Source: Sulfurimonas sp. (lineage in GTDB: Bacteria > Campylobacterota > Campylobacteria > Campylobacterales > Sulfurimonadaceae). From it: DNA of 64,000 bases. Each line of letters begins with the position of its first letter. Position 1 is the first letter of the stretch. This document shows, in pieces, positions 33,742 through 43,380 of the stretch. A program made the position numbers and the translations under genes. The DNA is taken from NCBI GenBank assembly GCA_028689055.1, contig JAQTWZ010000005.1, forward strand, positions 29,647 through 93,646, in the 5' to 3' direction. The notes beneath the pieces were generated by a model. The model did not search any database. It was given only the letters and a program-made list of their open reading frames with translations, and was not told the origin of the DNA.

Positions 33742-35073
33742 ATGAAAAACTCTATAATAAAACTCTTTGCACTTTTTTTGCTGATGGGCTTTGGCGCGTT
33801 ATTCGCGAATGAAGTTCAAGCACCAGAGGTAGCAGCAAATTCTACGCACATGGAAGAGACATATAAAGCGCAGCCATTTATGGATATGATTGATGGTTTT
33901 TTACACTCTACAGGTATTAGTGCTTTGATGGAACCTCGTGCAGATGAGATGAATGCTCACGGTGAGCCAATAAGTGATTTTCATAAATCTTGGGGTCGTG
34001 TGATTATGATACTTATCACTTTCCTTCTTTTCTATTTGGCTATTGCAAGAGGATTTGAACCACTTTTGCTTTTGCCTATAGGTTTTGGCGGACTTTTGGC
34101 AAATATTCCTCTCGCTGGTATCGGTGGAGACAATGGATTTTTAGGAATTATTTATCATATGGGTCTCTCAAATCAGCTTTTTCCTATCCTTATTTTTATG
34201 GGTGTTGGAGCTATGACAGACTTTGGTCCACTTTTATCAAACCCTAAAACTGCACTTCTTGGTGGAGCTGCACAGTTTGGTATCTTTGGAACACTTGTTG
34301 GTGCGGTGGCACTTGCAGAGTACACGCCTTTATTTGATTTTACTCTTAAGCAAGCTTCAGCGATTTCTATCATCGGTGGAGCGGATGGCCCGACATCTAT
34401 CTTTATCGCAACAAATCTCGCACCTGAGTTACTTGGAGCGATTGCGGTTGCTTCGTATTCGTATATGGCGATGGTTCCTATCATCCAGCCTCCGATTATG
34501 AAAGCGCTTACAACAGATGCCGAAAGAAGAATCAAAATGACGACATTACGTCATGTTTCTCGTTTAGAAAAATTGGTTTTCCCTATTTTGGTTCTTGTAC
34601 TTGCTATTTTGATACTACCGGATGCTACTCCGCTTATCGGTGCGTTTATGTTTGGTAACTTTCTTAAAGAGAGTGGTGTGGTTGATAGACTTTCAGACAC
34701 GATGCAAAATGCACTTATCAATATCGTGACGATATTCTTAGGTCTTGCAGTTGGTTCTAAGCTAGCAGCAGATCAATTTTTAGTTCCAGATACTTTGGCT
34801 ATTTTGCTTCTTGGTATCGTTGCGTTTTCAGTAGGTACGGCCGCAGGTGTTATCATGGCAAAGATTATGAATCTTTTCCCTGGACACAAAGTCAATCCTC
34901 TTATCGGTTCTGCAGGTGTTTCTGCTGTTCCTATGGCTGCTCGTGTGTCTAACAAAGTAGGTATGGAATATGACCGTACAAATATGCTTTTAATGCACGC
35001 AATGGGTCCAAATGTTGCAGGCGTTATCGGTTCAGCAGTTGCTGCCGGTATCTTAATTTCTCTTTTTCAGTAA
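33742..35073 (+). CDS. oadB: Oxaloacetate decarboxylase beta subunit, Na+-translocating
   Basis: 443 residues. A signal-like N-terminal segment ([18 protein letters not shown]) and an extra polar stretch of about 70 residues precede the membrane core. Conserved segments of Na+-translocating decarboxylase beta subunits are visible: [39 protein letters not shown] and [19 protein letters not shown]. It decarboxylates carboxybiotin and exports 1-2 Na+. Begins 5 nt after oadA. The N-terminal extension is longer than in enterobacterial OadB. Confidence 0.93.
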   Translation: MKNSIIKLFALFLLMGFGALFANEVQAPEVAANSTHMEETYKAQPFMDMIDGFLHSTGISALMEPRADEMNAHGEPISDFHKSWGRVIMILITFLLFYLAIARGFEPLLLLPIGFGGLLANIPLAGIGGDNGFLGIIYHMGLSNQLFPILIFMGVGAMTDFGPLLSNPKTALLGGAAQFGIFGTLVGAVALAEYTPLFDFTLKQASAISIIGGADGPTSIFIATNLAPELLGAIAVASYSYMAMVPIIQPPIMKALTTDAERRIKMTTLRHVSRLEKLVFPILVLVLAILILPDATPLIGAFMFGNFLKESGVVDRLSDTMQNALINIVTIFLGLAVGSKLAADQFLVPDTLAILLLGIVAFSVGTAAGVIMAKIMNLFPGHKVNPLIGSAGVSAVPMAARVSNKVGMEYDRTNMLLMHAMGPNVAGVIGSAVAAGILISLFQ

Positions 35074-35095
35074 GAATTTACTAACTGATGTTACA

Positions 35096-35122
35096 CACTC
35101 AATGAGCAAAGCTCTTTGAGTG
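35096..35122 (+). terminator. Hairpin downstream of the oad operon
   Basis: CACTCAA-T-GAGC, loop AAA, GCTC-T-TTGAGTG forms an 11-bp stem with one T-T mismatch, 22 nt after the oadB stop. A second small stem (GGGA...TCCC) follows. No T run, so a possible factor-dependent terminator between oadB and the convergent cheV gene. Confidence 0.5.
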
Positions 35123-35163
35123 GAGGGACAAATCTCCCTTCCAATCCCCTGCGTTTTGTAACT

Positions 35164-36102
35164 CTATCGCATTACCGAAATAATAAGCGGTATGATGTTG
35201 TGACTCTTCGTTTTATCGATAAAACCACTTGCCCCTAATGTCTCAGCTTCTCTTTTATTGTTTGCACCGGTCATAGAGCTATTGACAATTATTGGGATTT
35301 CTTTTGAATGAGGATTACTTCTTATAAGTTTTATCACCGTAAAACCTGACATCTCAGGCATCTCTATATCGGTAATAACTGCAGGAATTTCTTTTGCATC
35401 TTCACCCAAGCTTGTAATATAATCAATAAGCTTTTTTCCGTTATCAAAGAGTTTCATATCGATATTTGCATTTTTAAAAATTTGCACAAGAGATCTCTGG
35501 GCTGTTTTAGAATCTTCAGCGATAAGTACGGTGCCATTTTTAAGTTTGAGAGGAATATCTATATTTTTGAGTGCGTCTGTGTCTTTGATGACATCAACCA
35601 TTGCGTGAGGTATAACTTGAGATAAAAGTTTTTCATAGTCAAGTATCAGACAAAGACTACCATCTTCTAATCGCGTGTCATTCATAACAACACCATCTTC
35701 TTTGAGACGATAACTATCAGGCGCATGCATCTGATTCCAATTCTTTTTGATAACTCTATAAGCAGACATGATTCGAAGGCCTATGATAACACCGTTAAAA
35801 TCGCATATGAGGATATTTGATTTTTTTATCTCCTCTTTTGTGAGTGTGACATTGAGCCACTTTGGAAGATTGAGTATGGGAATTTGTAGTCCCCTCAGTA
35901 TAATAGTCCCCTCTAAAAGTGGGTCACAGGCTGGTATCTGAGTAAGGTAGTGATTTTTTGATTCAACAACTTCTCTGGTCTTAAAAACATTAATCGCATA
36001 ATACGCAGAGACAGACTTATCACTCACCCTAAAAACTAAAAGCTGAAGTTCATTATTTTTGGCAAGGTTCGTCGCAGCGTCAACTTTATCTAAAACAGAC
36101 AT
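35164..36102 (-). CDS. CheV-type chemotaxis protein (CheW domain plus response-regulator receiver)
   Basis: 312 residues. CheW-like domain at about 15-165 (LLVFRVSDKSVSAYYAINVF; EGTIILRGLQIPILNLPKWL) and a receiver domain at about 190-312 (TVLIAEDSKTAQRSL; AVITDIEMPEMSGF, phospho-acceptor Asp245; conserved Lys297 in FIDKTKS). CheV proteins couple receptors to CheA and adapt by phosphorylation; Campylobacter and Helicobacter carry one to three copies. Monocistronic with divergent neighbour at 36215. Confidence 0.92.
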   Translation of the reverse strand: MSVLDKVDAATNLAKNNELQLLVFRVSDKSVSAYYAINVFKTREVVESKNHYLTQIPACDPLLEGTIILRGLQIPILNLPKWLNVTLTKEEIKKSNILICDFNGVIIGLRIMSAYRVIKKNWNQMHAPDSYRLKEDGVVMNDTRLEDGSLCLILDYEKLLSQVIPHAMVDVIKDTDALKNIDIPLKLKNGTVLIAEDSKTAQRSLVQIFKNANIDMKLFDNGKKLIDYITSLGEDAKEIPAVITDIEMPEMSGFTVIKLIRSNPHSKEIPIIVNSSMTGANNKREAETLGASGFIDKTKSHNIIPLIISVMR

Positions 36103-36214
36103 GAATACCCTTTATTGAAAACTTCTTTAATCATACCGAAAATATAATGAATTATGATTAAATATTAATAATGAAATGGTAAAATATTTCTTATTAACCA
36201 TAAAGGCTACTTAG

Positions 36215-37015
36215 GTGAAATTTATTATTATTTTGTTGAGTTTATACTCATTTTTGTTCGCAAAAGTTTATTATGCAAAGGTTGAGCCTTACGAGTTGCG
36301 AGATATCTCTTCAAATGTTTCGGGTCTTGTCCTTTTTGCAGATGAAGAGAGTTTGGGTAAGAAACTCTCAGACAAAGCATATATCAAAATCGATACAGAA
36401 TTGGATGCAGATGAGTTGCAATCCGTCCAACAAAAACTCGTATATATGCGTGAGACGATAAAAGAAAATGAGGCTATTCTAGTCAATCTCAAAGAATCGC
36501 TCAAAAGAAAAAGAGATAACTATAAACAGATAGAATCTTTGAAAATAAAGTCACGTGTAGAAAAAGACAAAGAGTTTTATGACCTTGTTGCGAGTGAAAA
36601 TTCCTATCTCACCACACAAAAAGAGATAAACAATTTGAAAATCCAGATGGCCGATCTCTCCCACAGACAAACGCAGCTTCAAAGAAGTATCAAAGATAAA
36701 AACTTAAGTGACAAAGGTTTTGTACTCTATTCTTTATCTGTAAAACCGGGACAATTTGTAGGAGTTTCTACGCCGCTTGCTAAAATCGCCGATGTTTCTA
36801 AAGCTGTTTTAACTCTTTATCTTGATGAAGAAGATGTGAAAAATGCTCAAACACGCTCGATTTTTATTGACGATGTCGCAACAAAATATAAGATCTCACG
36901 CATCGTGAATATAGCAGATGCAAAAAACATCTCAAAATATATGGCACAGATTGTTATAGATGCACCGGAACTCTTTTCCAAACTTGTAAAAGTTGAAGTA
37001 AAAGAGGAAAAATAG
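36215..37015 (+). CDS. HlyD/RND-type periplasmic adaptor (membrane fusion) protein
   Basis: 266 residues from GTG 36215. Signal peptide (KFIIILLSLYSFLFAK), a short lipoyl-like segment (VEPYELRDISSNVSGLVLFA), a long coiled coil (about 65-165, alternating Lys/Glu/Leu) and a beta-barrel end (VLYSLSVKPGQFVGVSTPLA; LTLYLDEEDV). This is the shape of periplasmic adaptor proteins of tripartite exporters. The matching outer-membrane factor is probably the TolC-like protein at 39885, but no inner-membrane pump gene is present in the operon. 1 nt before the next start. Confidence 0.78.
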   Translation: MKFIIILLSLYSFLFAKVYYAKVEPYELRDISSNVSGLVLFADEESLGKKLSDKAYIKIDTELDADELQSVQQKLVYMRETIKENEAILVNLKESLKRKRDNYKQIESLKIKSRVEKDKEFYDLVASENSYLTTQKEINNLKIQMADLSHRQTQLQRSIKDKNLSDKGFVLYSLSVKPGQFVGVSTPLAKIADVSKAVLTLYLDEEDVKNAQTRSIFIDDVATKYKISRIVNIADAKNISKYMAQIVIDAPELFSKLVKVEVKEEK

Positions 37016-37016
37016 C

Positions 37017-38750
37017 TTGAAGGCGTTTACGGCGTGTCCTCTTGATTGTTATGATGCCTGTTCGATTGTTTACAATGAGGGTGCTCTTCAAGCTTCCAAA
37101 GATGGTCATACGCAGGGTTTTTTATGTCCGCACATGAACCATTTTGAAAAGTTTGAAACCATCCAAAAGCCAAGATATAAGGGCGAAGAGATCTCGTTAG
37201 AAAAAGCGCTTGATCTGCTCAAGGGGATGTTGCGAGCTAGTGAACCATCTTCAGTATTGCACTACCGCGGTCATGGAAATTTTGGATTGATGCAAGCGGT
37301 GAGTGATCATTTTTTTGCTTCTTTTGGTGCTACCTTGACTGATGGAAATCTTTGTGATGGCGCAGGAGAAGCAGGGATAATCCAAGGAAGAGGCTCAAAT
37401 AAAAATATGCCTCTTTTTGAGATAGCGAAGTCTGAAGTGGTCATCATTTGGGGGAGAAATCCGCATACGACTTCGAGTCATCTTTTGCCTTTGTTTAAAG
37501 ATAAAAAGATAATCGTGATAGATCCGCTCAAGACAAAAATAGCGAAAATAGCAGATTTGCATATCCAGATAAAACCTCACGGTGACTTGGAGCTTGCGAT
37601 GCTCATGAGTCGTTTTTTACATATCGAAAATGGCACTGATGAAGCATATCTCAAAGAGTGTGCAAGTGAGTATGAAGAATTTTATGAACTCACGCAGAGT
37701 GTACGCATCAAAGCGACTTTGGATGATATTGGTGTGACTTTAGGACAGATTGGCAAACTTTTGGAGTTTGTTAGAGAAAAAAAAGTTGCTATAGTCTGCG
37801 GTGTCGGTATTCAAAAATATGCTGACGGTGCAGATGTTATGCGCGCTATTGACGCATTTGCCGTTTATCTTGGGCTATTTGGCAAAGAAGGATGCGGGGT
37901 CGCCTATCTTGGAAATTCCAAAGAAAATATAAGCTCCCCTTTTTTTACAAAAGCTGCGAGAGTTTCGAAGGTAAATACGGATTTTTCTAAGTTTGCAACA
38001 GTGTTTATACAAGGAGCAAATCCGCTTTCTCAAATGCCTGATACGCTTCGTGTCCAAGAGTCATTAAACGCAGTGAAAAATGTTGTTTATTTTGGACTTT
38101 ATGAAAACGAGACAAGTGAGCGAGCTGACTTAATCATACCGGCAAAAAGTTTTCTTCACAAAGAGGATATACGGACATCATACTCGCATAATGCGATGTT
38201 GCCGATGCGCAAAGTAGCGGCGAGTGTGCATGGCATAAGTGAATATGATTTGAGTGCGTATCTTTGCGCTGCGTTTGATATAGCTCTCAAAAGTGAAGAA
38301 GAATATCTCAATCATTTTAAAGCTTATGGCATAGAAAAGATGGATGGAAGTTTGTATGTGGAGGGTCGAGAAGAGATACCTTATGCTGAGGGTTTTGATA
38401 CGGATGATGGTGAGTTTTGCTTTTTGGATGCAATAGAAAGCAATCAAGAAAATGACGGCAAACTTTTTTTACTTACGTCCAAAAGTCCTCGTAGTCTCAA
38501 CTCACAGTTTAAACGCGAGAAGTATGTCTATCTGCACAGTTCGCATGGAGTGGCAGAAGATGAGAGTGTCTGTATCTCTTCGGTCAATGGAGAGTTGCGT
38601 TTGCAAGTGCGGCATAATGACGATCTCAGAGAAGACTGCGTTTTGATATACAGTGGAACGTCCGGTCTGAACAATCTCACAAGTTCAAAACACTCCTTAG
38701 AGGGAAAAAATGCAATATATCAAGAAAATAAAGTGGAGATAAAAAAATGA
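37017..38750 (+). CDS. Molybdopterin-dependent oxidoreductase
   Basis: 577 residues from TTG 37017, behind AAGAGGAAA. N-terminal 4Fe-4S motif: Cys7, Cys11, Cys15 (ACPLDCYDAC) and Cys37 (FLCPH). The Mo-bis-MGD binding core of the DMSO-reductase family follows (VVIIWGRNPHTTSSHLLPLF; FIQGANPLSQMPDTLRVQ) and a C-terminal dinucleotide-binding domain (FLLTSKSPRSLNSQFKRE). A possible Mo ligand lies in NLCDGAGEAG (Cys113). There is no Tat signal, so a cytoplasmic enzyme with unknown substrate. At 577 residues it is shorter than most formate or nitrate enzymes. The stop overlaps argD by 4 nt. Confidence 0.85.
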   Translation: MKAFTACPLDCYDACSIVYNEGALQASKDGHTQGFLCPHMNHFEKFETIQKPRYKGEEISLEKALDLLKGMLRASEPSSVLHYRGHGNFGLMQAVSDHFFASFGATLTDGNLCDGAGEAGIIQGRGSNKNMPLFEIAKSEVVIIWGRNPHTTSSHLLPLFKDKKIIVIDPLKTKIAKIADLHIQIKPHGDLELAMLMSRFLHIENGTDEAYLKECASEYEEFYELTQSVRIKATLDDIGVTLGQIGKLLEFVREKKVAIVCGVGIQKYADGADVMRAIDAFAVYLGLFGKEGCGVAYLGNSKENISSPFFTKAARVSKVNTDFSKFATVFIQGANPLSQMPDTLRVQESLNAVKNVVYFGLYENETSERADLIIPAKSFLHKEDIRTSYSHNAMLPMRKVAASVHGISEYDLSAYLCAAFDIALKSEEEYLNHFKAYGIEKMDGSLYVEGREEIPYAEGFDTDDGEFCFLDAIESNQENDGKLFLLTSKSPRSLNSQFKREKYVYLHSSHGVAEDESVCISSVNGELRLQVRHNDDLREDCVLIYSGTSGLNNLTSSKHSLEGKNAIYQENKVEIKK

Positions 38751-39928
38751 ATATACAAGAGTTAGATAAAAAATATGTGTTGCCGACATACGCAAGAGCG
38801 GATGTGGAGTTTGTAAGCGGACAAAACGCAAGACTTGTCGATGCCAATGGCAAAAAATATATAGATTTTACTTCAGGTATCGCAGTGGTGAGCGTGGGGC
38901 ATGGCAATAAAAGACTGACAGATGCCATTTGCGCACAAATACAAAATATGATTCATATGTCCAACCTGTACTACATAGCACCTCAGGCAAAAGCGGCACA
39001 AAAAATCGTTGAAGCAAGTGGCTACGATATGAAATGTTTCTTTGGAAACAGCGGTGCAGAAGCAAATGAGGGCGCTATCAAAATAGCAAGAAAATACGGC
39101 GAAAAAAATGGCCAGCCAAAAAAGTATAAGATTATTACTCTGCAGCACTCTTTTCACGGAAGAACGATAACAACTGTCAAAGCGACGGGACAAGAGAGTA
39201 TGCACAACTATTTTGGTCCATATCCTGATGGTTTTGTTTATGCAAACGGCATCGATGAGATAGAAGGACTTTTGGATGATCATACTGTAGCGGTCATGAT
39301 AGAACTTGTCCAAGGTGAGGGCGGAGTGCAGCCGCTTGATAGAGACAAGGTTCAGGCTTTGGCAAAAATGCTCAAAGAAAAAGATATCTTGTTGCTGATA
39401 GACGAAGTACAGACAGGTGTTTACAGAACAGGAAAGTTTTTGGCTTCAAACTATTATGACATAGAACCTGATGTTATCACTTTAGCCAAAGGTGTGGGTG
39501 GCGGTGTTCCTGTTGGTGTTGTGATGACAGGGCTCAAAGATATTTTTGCAGCGGGAGACCATGGCTCTACGTTTGGTGGTAATAACCTTTCTACGACGGC
39601 GATCTGTGAAGTCATAGATATCTTAAATGAATATAATGCAAGCGGTGCACTTCAAGAGGGTATTGATTATTTTGACAAAGCACTTGAGGCATTTTATGCG
39701 CAACACAGAGATGTATTTACCCAAAAAGTAGGTATCGGTATGATGGCTGGACTTCGCGTCGTGGACGCAGATACTTTGGCAAAAGTCATAAACGCAGCAA
39801 GAGCACACGGTGTGATGGTTTTAAAAGCCGGACGTAATACACTGAGATTTTTACCACCACTTACTATAACGAAAGAGGAAATTGATGAAGGCTTTATATC
39901 TTTGCACGCTGCTCTTAGCAGCTTGTAG
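38747..39928 (+). CDS. argD: Acetylornithine aminotransferase
   Basis: 393 residues of the class III PLP aminotransferase family. YVLPTYARADVEFVSGQNAR at the start, GNSGAEANEGAIKIAR, and LLIDEVQTGVYRTGKFLA near the PLP-binding Asp; the PLP lysine is in LAKGVGGGVP. Makes N-acetylornithine for arginine synthesis and can act in lysine synthesis. Overlaps the Mo enzyme upstream by 4 nt and the TolC-like gene downstream by 44 nt. Family and function are clear. Confidence 0.93.
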   Translation: MNIQELDKKYVLPTYARADVEFVSGQNARLVDANGKKYIDFTSGIAVVSVGHGNKRLTDAICAQIQNMIHMSNLYYIAPQAKAAQKIVEASGYDMKCFFGNSGAEANEGAIKIARKYGEKNGQPKKYKIITLQHSFHGRTITTVKATGQESMHNYFGPYPDGFVYANGIDEIEGLLDDHTVAVMIELVQGEGGVQPLDRDKVQALAKMLKEKDILLLIDEVQTGVYRTGKFLASNYYDIEPDVITLAKGVGGGVPVGVVMTGLKDIFAAGDHGSTFGGNNLSTTAICEVIDILNEYNASGALQEGIDYFDKALEAFYAQHRDVFTQKVGIGMMAGLRVVDADTLAKVINAARAHGVMVLKAGRNTLRFLPPLTITKEEIDEGFISLHAALSSL

Positions 39929-41099
39929 CACACAACTCGCAGCAAACGACAATAACGCATCGCTTGATGCTTATATTTCGCAGCTGAAAAAAGAGCAGTT
40001 TTCGTATGACTATCAAAAAAATGAAGTACAAGGTTTGCTGCTGCGTGATTCATGGATAGCACCGCTCAATCTGAATTATTCGCATAGTACAAGCAACCCT
40101 TACGATGCACAACAGGTGAGCCAAGTTGCAGCTATCAGGATGGATCAGCCTATTTTTCAAAGCGGTGGTATCTACTACGGTATCAAGTTTGCAAATGCTT
40201 CTAAAGAGTATTCGGATTTGGCTGTAGATGTGGCAAAACGCAAGATGATAAAAGATGCGATATCTCTGCTCATGCAGATAAAACAATCAGAAATCCGTGT
40301 CAAACGCCAAAATTTTCAGATAAAAAATTCGGAGATAAATCTCGAACAAAAAAAAGAACAGTATCTAAACGGTCAGCTTGATTCAGGTTTTCTCGACTCT
40401 GCGATTATAGAGAGAAATACGGTTATCCAAGCACTTTACGATATAGAAACCTCCAAAGAAAAACTTATCGCGAGTTTTAAGGCTATCAGTGATCTTTCGT
40501 ATGAAAACGCAGCTATTCCTCATCTGGAGCTTCTTAACGAAGAGGAGTTTATGGAACACAATATCGCTTTAAAAATGGCAGAGTCACAAAACGCAAAAGA
40601 TGATTACAATACAAATGTTACGGTTGCCAAATATCTTCCAAAAGTGAGTGTGACAGCGGGCTACAACTGGACTAAAAGTGAAAATCAACTCTTTCCGCAA
40701 GCAGATGGAGAGAGAGATTATTATGATTACGGGATGAAAGTAGCTATGCCTTTGAGTATTAATACATTTCGTGATATTGAATCGGCAAGAGTGGATTATC
40801 TCAAATCACAACTCAAGATAGAAGATGAAAAACGCAGCCTTACTTCGATTTTTGCTCAGGTGTTGCAAAACATCAAAAAATTGGACAAAAAGATTGCTTT
40901 GAGTGTTGAAAATAAAAATCTTTATGAGAAACTCTTGGAAGATACACGCAATCTTTTCCGTGCAGGATATAAAACCGAGTATGATGTGGAGACACTTGAA
41001 AATTCGGTGCAGATTCAAGAGTTTGATTCTAAAATATTTGAACTTGACCGTCAACTTGAACTTTTGACACTGTATGAAAAGTATGCCAATGAACTTTAG
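39885..41099 (+). CDS. TolC-like outer-membrane efflux protein
   Basis: 404 residues from ATG 39885, preceded by GAAAGAGGA; it overlaps the end of argD by 44 nt. The signal sequence ALYLCTLLLAACSTQL has a lipobox (LAAC), suggesting a lipoprotein. Long helices with periodic coiled-coil pattern in two repeats (about 115-210 and 315-400) and intervening strands (PKVSVTAGYNWTKSENQLFP) match the OEP/TolC fold. Probably the outer-membrane partner of the adaptor at 36215. Its role in export is inferred. Confidence 0.82.
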   Translation: MKALYLCTLLLAACSTQLAANDNNASLDAYISQLKKEQFSYDYQKNEVQGLLLRDSWIAPLNLNYSHSTSNPYDAQQVSQVAAIRMDQPIFQSGGIYYGIKFANASKEYSDLAVDVAKRKMIKDAISLLMQIKQSEIRVKRQNFQIKNSEINLEQKKEQYLNGQLDSGFLDSAIIERNTVIQALYDIETSKEKLIASFKAISDLSYENAAIPHLELLNEEEFMEHNIALKMAESQNAKDDYNTNVTVAKYLPKVSVTAGYNWTKSENQLFPQADGERDYYDYGMKVAMPLSINTFRDIESARVDYLKSQLKIEDEKRSLTSIFAQVLQNIKKLDKKIALSVENKNLYEKLLEDTRNLFRAGYKTEYDVETLENSVQIQEFDSKIFELDRQLELLTLYEKYANEL

Positions 41100-42078
41100 C
41101 GTCTATATGAGCCAATGGCTTTATGGCGAAGATGGTTATTATGCAAGTTACAAAGAGATAGGCAAGGGCGGGGATTTTTATACGGCGGTGAGTACGAGCA
41201 AGTTTTTTGGCGGTACTATTGCAAAACATATCATCTCTTTGGTGGATGAAGGTTTTTTGCACCAAAACGCAACGATTTGTGAGATAGGCGCACATCATGG
41301 CTATTTTTTGGCGGATGTGATAGAGTTTATCTACACCCTTAGACCCAAACTTCTCTCTTCACTCAACTTTGTTATCATCGAGCGTTTTGATGCATTGCAA
41401 ACGCAGCAAAGAGACTATTTTGTAGAGTGCTTTGGGGATACAGTATCTTTGACACATTACAAATCTCTGAGTGAGTTACAGTGCAAAAACGCTTTTTTTA
41501 TTGCCAACGAGATCTTTGACGCATTTCCCTGTGAGCTTTATTATAAAGGAAAGAGTGCTCATGTAAGTGCTCATGAGATTAGCTTTGATAGAGACGATGC
41601 ATGGGTTGATGCCAAAGCAAAAAAGTACCATAAAGATAGAGGTGAAATCGCAAGAGGTTATGAAGAGTTTGCCCTTGAAATGGCAAACGCAGCCGACTCT
41701 TTTGAGTTTATGAGTTTTGATTATGGAGAGATGGCGGCGCGTCCTGATTTTTCCATTCGCGTTTATGCCAAACATGAAGTGATACCTTTTTTCGATGAAA
41801 ATATAAAACGCAGTGAACTTTTCGGCAAAAGCGATATCACTTATGACGTGACTTTTGCTCATGTCAAAGATGCTTATGAAGAAGCAGGCGTAAGCTTTAT
41901 AGAACTCAAAGCACAGATGGTCGCACTTATTGATATGGGTATTTTGGAGCTTTTAGATATGCTTAAAGCAAACGCAGAAGAGAAGATTTATGCACAAGAG
42001 CTTGAAAAAGTAAAAATGCTCATTTTGCCAAATTTTTTAGGCGAGCGTTTTAAGATGATTAAGTTTAGAAAAAACTAA
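41089..42078 (+). CDS. MidA/NDUFAF7-type SAM-dependent methyltransferase
   Basis: 329 residues from ATG 41089, overlapping the TolC-like stop by 11 nt. N-terminal features of the MidA family (YGEDGYYASYKEIGKGGDFY), the SAM-binding segment ATICEIGAHHGYFLADVIEF, and NAFFIANEIFDAFPCELYYK. Mitochondrial NDUFAF7 methylates an arginine of complex I subunit NDUFS2; bacterial members are less studied. Last gene before the island and last of an operon starting at 36215. High density of AAACGCA motifs (five in 0.8 kb). Confidence 0.82.
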   Translation: MNFSVYMSQWLYGEDGYYASYKEIGKGGDFYTAVSTSKFFGGTIAKHIISLVDEGFLHQNATICEIGAHHGYFLADVIEFIYTLRPKLLSSLNFVIIERFDALQTQQRDYFVECFGDTVSLTHYKSLSELQCKNAFFIANEIFDAFPCELYYKGKSAHVSAHEISFDRDDAWVDAKAKKYHKDRGEIARGYEEFALEMANAADSFEFMSFDYGEMAARPDFSIRVYAKHEVIPFFDENIKRSELFGKSDITYDVTFAHVKDAYEEAGVSFIELKAQMVALIDMGILELLDMLKANAEEKIYAQELEKVKMLILPNFLGERFKMIKFRKN

Positions 42079-42473
42079 TTTTCAAACCTCCCAAAATTGC
42101 AGCAGCTTATAATCTAAGACGAATGCCTAATCTGATACAAAGGTATGGATAAAGTACAAAAAGAGAAAAATATAGCACTACAAGTACTATTTATGAGGAT
42201 TTGTTTAACAAAATCAGCAGTCAAGACCGCTAAAAAATAAAGTTAGATATTAAAATAACCAACTCTTTAAATTAAAGTTCCAGGAATGAGCTTGTTCAGA
42301 GGGTTTAATTCTAATAAAATCAAGAGAGCCGCAATTTTAGATAAATAAACTTTGTACACAATTTCTTTATCTACAAACAAAATATACACTTTTATGCGTA
42401 ATGTAACAAGTTAAGAATAATGAAAGTATAATTTAACAAAATATATTAATTTACTTTAATTTTGGATTTATTT
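42079..42473. other. Left border of the accessory island, gene-free
   Basis: About 395 bases, AT-rich, with no frame I can assign. A fragment at about 42180-42235 reads STTSTIYEDLFNKISSQDR in one frame and then stops, which may be a gene remnant. No tRNA, no obvious direct repeat shared with the right border. The last 50 bases carry the putative operon promoter. Here composition changes from the host type to the AT-rich type of the island. Confidence 0.5.
42427..42432 (+). promoter_or_regulatory. Candidate promoter of the defence-like operon
   Basis: GAAAGTATAATTTAAC contains a perfect TATAAT 41 nt before the ATG at 42474. No second comparably good promoter is seen between the genes of the operon. 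Confidence 0.5.
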
Positions 42474-43379
42474 ATGAACATGCAAGAATGTAAAATTTGT
42501 AATAATAATGCTCAGCACCATGCATATAGTACAGAAAAAGATAGTCAAGTAGTTGATTGTTCTTATTGCGGAAAATATTATTTAATGCATTTGTTTGAAA
42601 CAGACATTTACAATGATAAATCTAATTTTTACAAAGTATCAAGCTGGATACGAGAACAAAATGATGAGTTTCATATTAACCCTGAAATATCACAAGAAGT
42701 ATTTGAAGATAAGTTAAATATGAGAGATAAAAGAATCAAAGAGAAATTTGATTTGATGATGCAGTATTTTTCAAATGCTACTAATCGTTTTCAATTAGAT
42801 AAAAAAATATTAGTTAAATGTTGGATGAAAAATGAAAATGAATTTGCTAAACTTTATCAAAAAGCAGTAGATACGATATTATTAGACGGTCCATTAATAA
42901 AAATGCTAAGTGGTTTTAGTTATCCCATATTCCTTGGCTTAACATTTGACGGTCTTGAATACATCGAAAACCTAGCCAATCCAAACCAGTCATCAAAAAA
43001 TATATTTGTAGCCTTTAATTTTGAAGACAACTTAAAAGAAGTTTTCAATGTACATGTAAAGAGTGCCATAGAAGAAAACGGTTTTAATTATGTTGTAGTA
43101 AATCAAGATAATGTTGAACACAACAAAAGCATAAACGATGAGATAATCGTAAAACTAAAATCCTCAAGAATCGTAATAGCAGACTTCACAAACCATAGAC
43201 CTAGTGTTTATTTTGAAGCAGGCTTTGCGATGGGCATGAACATACCTATCATCTGGACTTGCCAAGAAGGACACGATCAAGATATGTCATTTGACACAAG
43301 ACAGTTCCCTCATATTATTTGGAAAGATAAAGATGATTTGGTGAAACAGGTTATGGATAGAATCAAGGTGATACTGTAA
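42474..43379 (+). CDS. Zn-ribbon protein with C-terminal nucleoside-deoxyribosyltransferase-like domain (island gene A)
   Basis: 301 residues from ATG 42474 (a TTG 12 nt upstream is possible). The N-terminal zinc ribbon has two CxxC pairs (Cys6/Cys9 and Cys29/Cys32). A helical middle region ends with a winged-helix-like strand (FLGLTFDGLEYIENL). The C-terminal alpha/beta domain (about 174-301) begins IFVAFNFED and carries RIVIADFTNHRPSVYFEAGF with Glu248, the layout of nucleoside 2-deoxyribosyltransferase-like and TIR-related folds that cleave N-glycosidic bonds. The same module appears in island genes E and F. One nt separates it from the patatin gene. Activity on NAD or nucleotides is inference. 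Confidence 0.7.
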   Translation: MNMQECKICNNNAQHHAYSTEKDSQVVDCSYCGKYYLMHLFETDIYNDKSNFYKVSSWIREQNDEFHINPEISQEVFEDKLNMRDKRIKEKFDLMMQYFSNATNRFQLDKKILVKCWMKNENEFAKLYQKAVDTILLDGPLIKMLSGFSYPIFLGLTFDGLEYIENLANPNQSSKNIFVAFNFEDNLKEVFNVHVKSAIEENGFNYVVVNQDNVEHNKSINDEIIVKLKSSRIVIADFTNHRPSVYFEAGFAMGMNIPIIWTCQEGHDQDMSFDTRQFPHIIWKDKDDLVKQVMDRIKVIL

Positions 43380-43380
43380 A

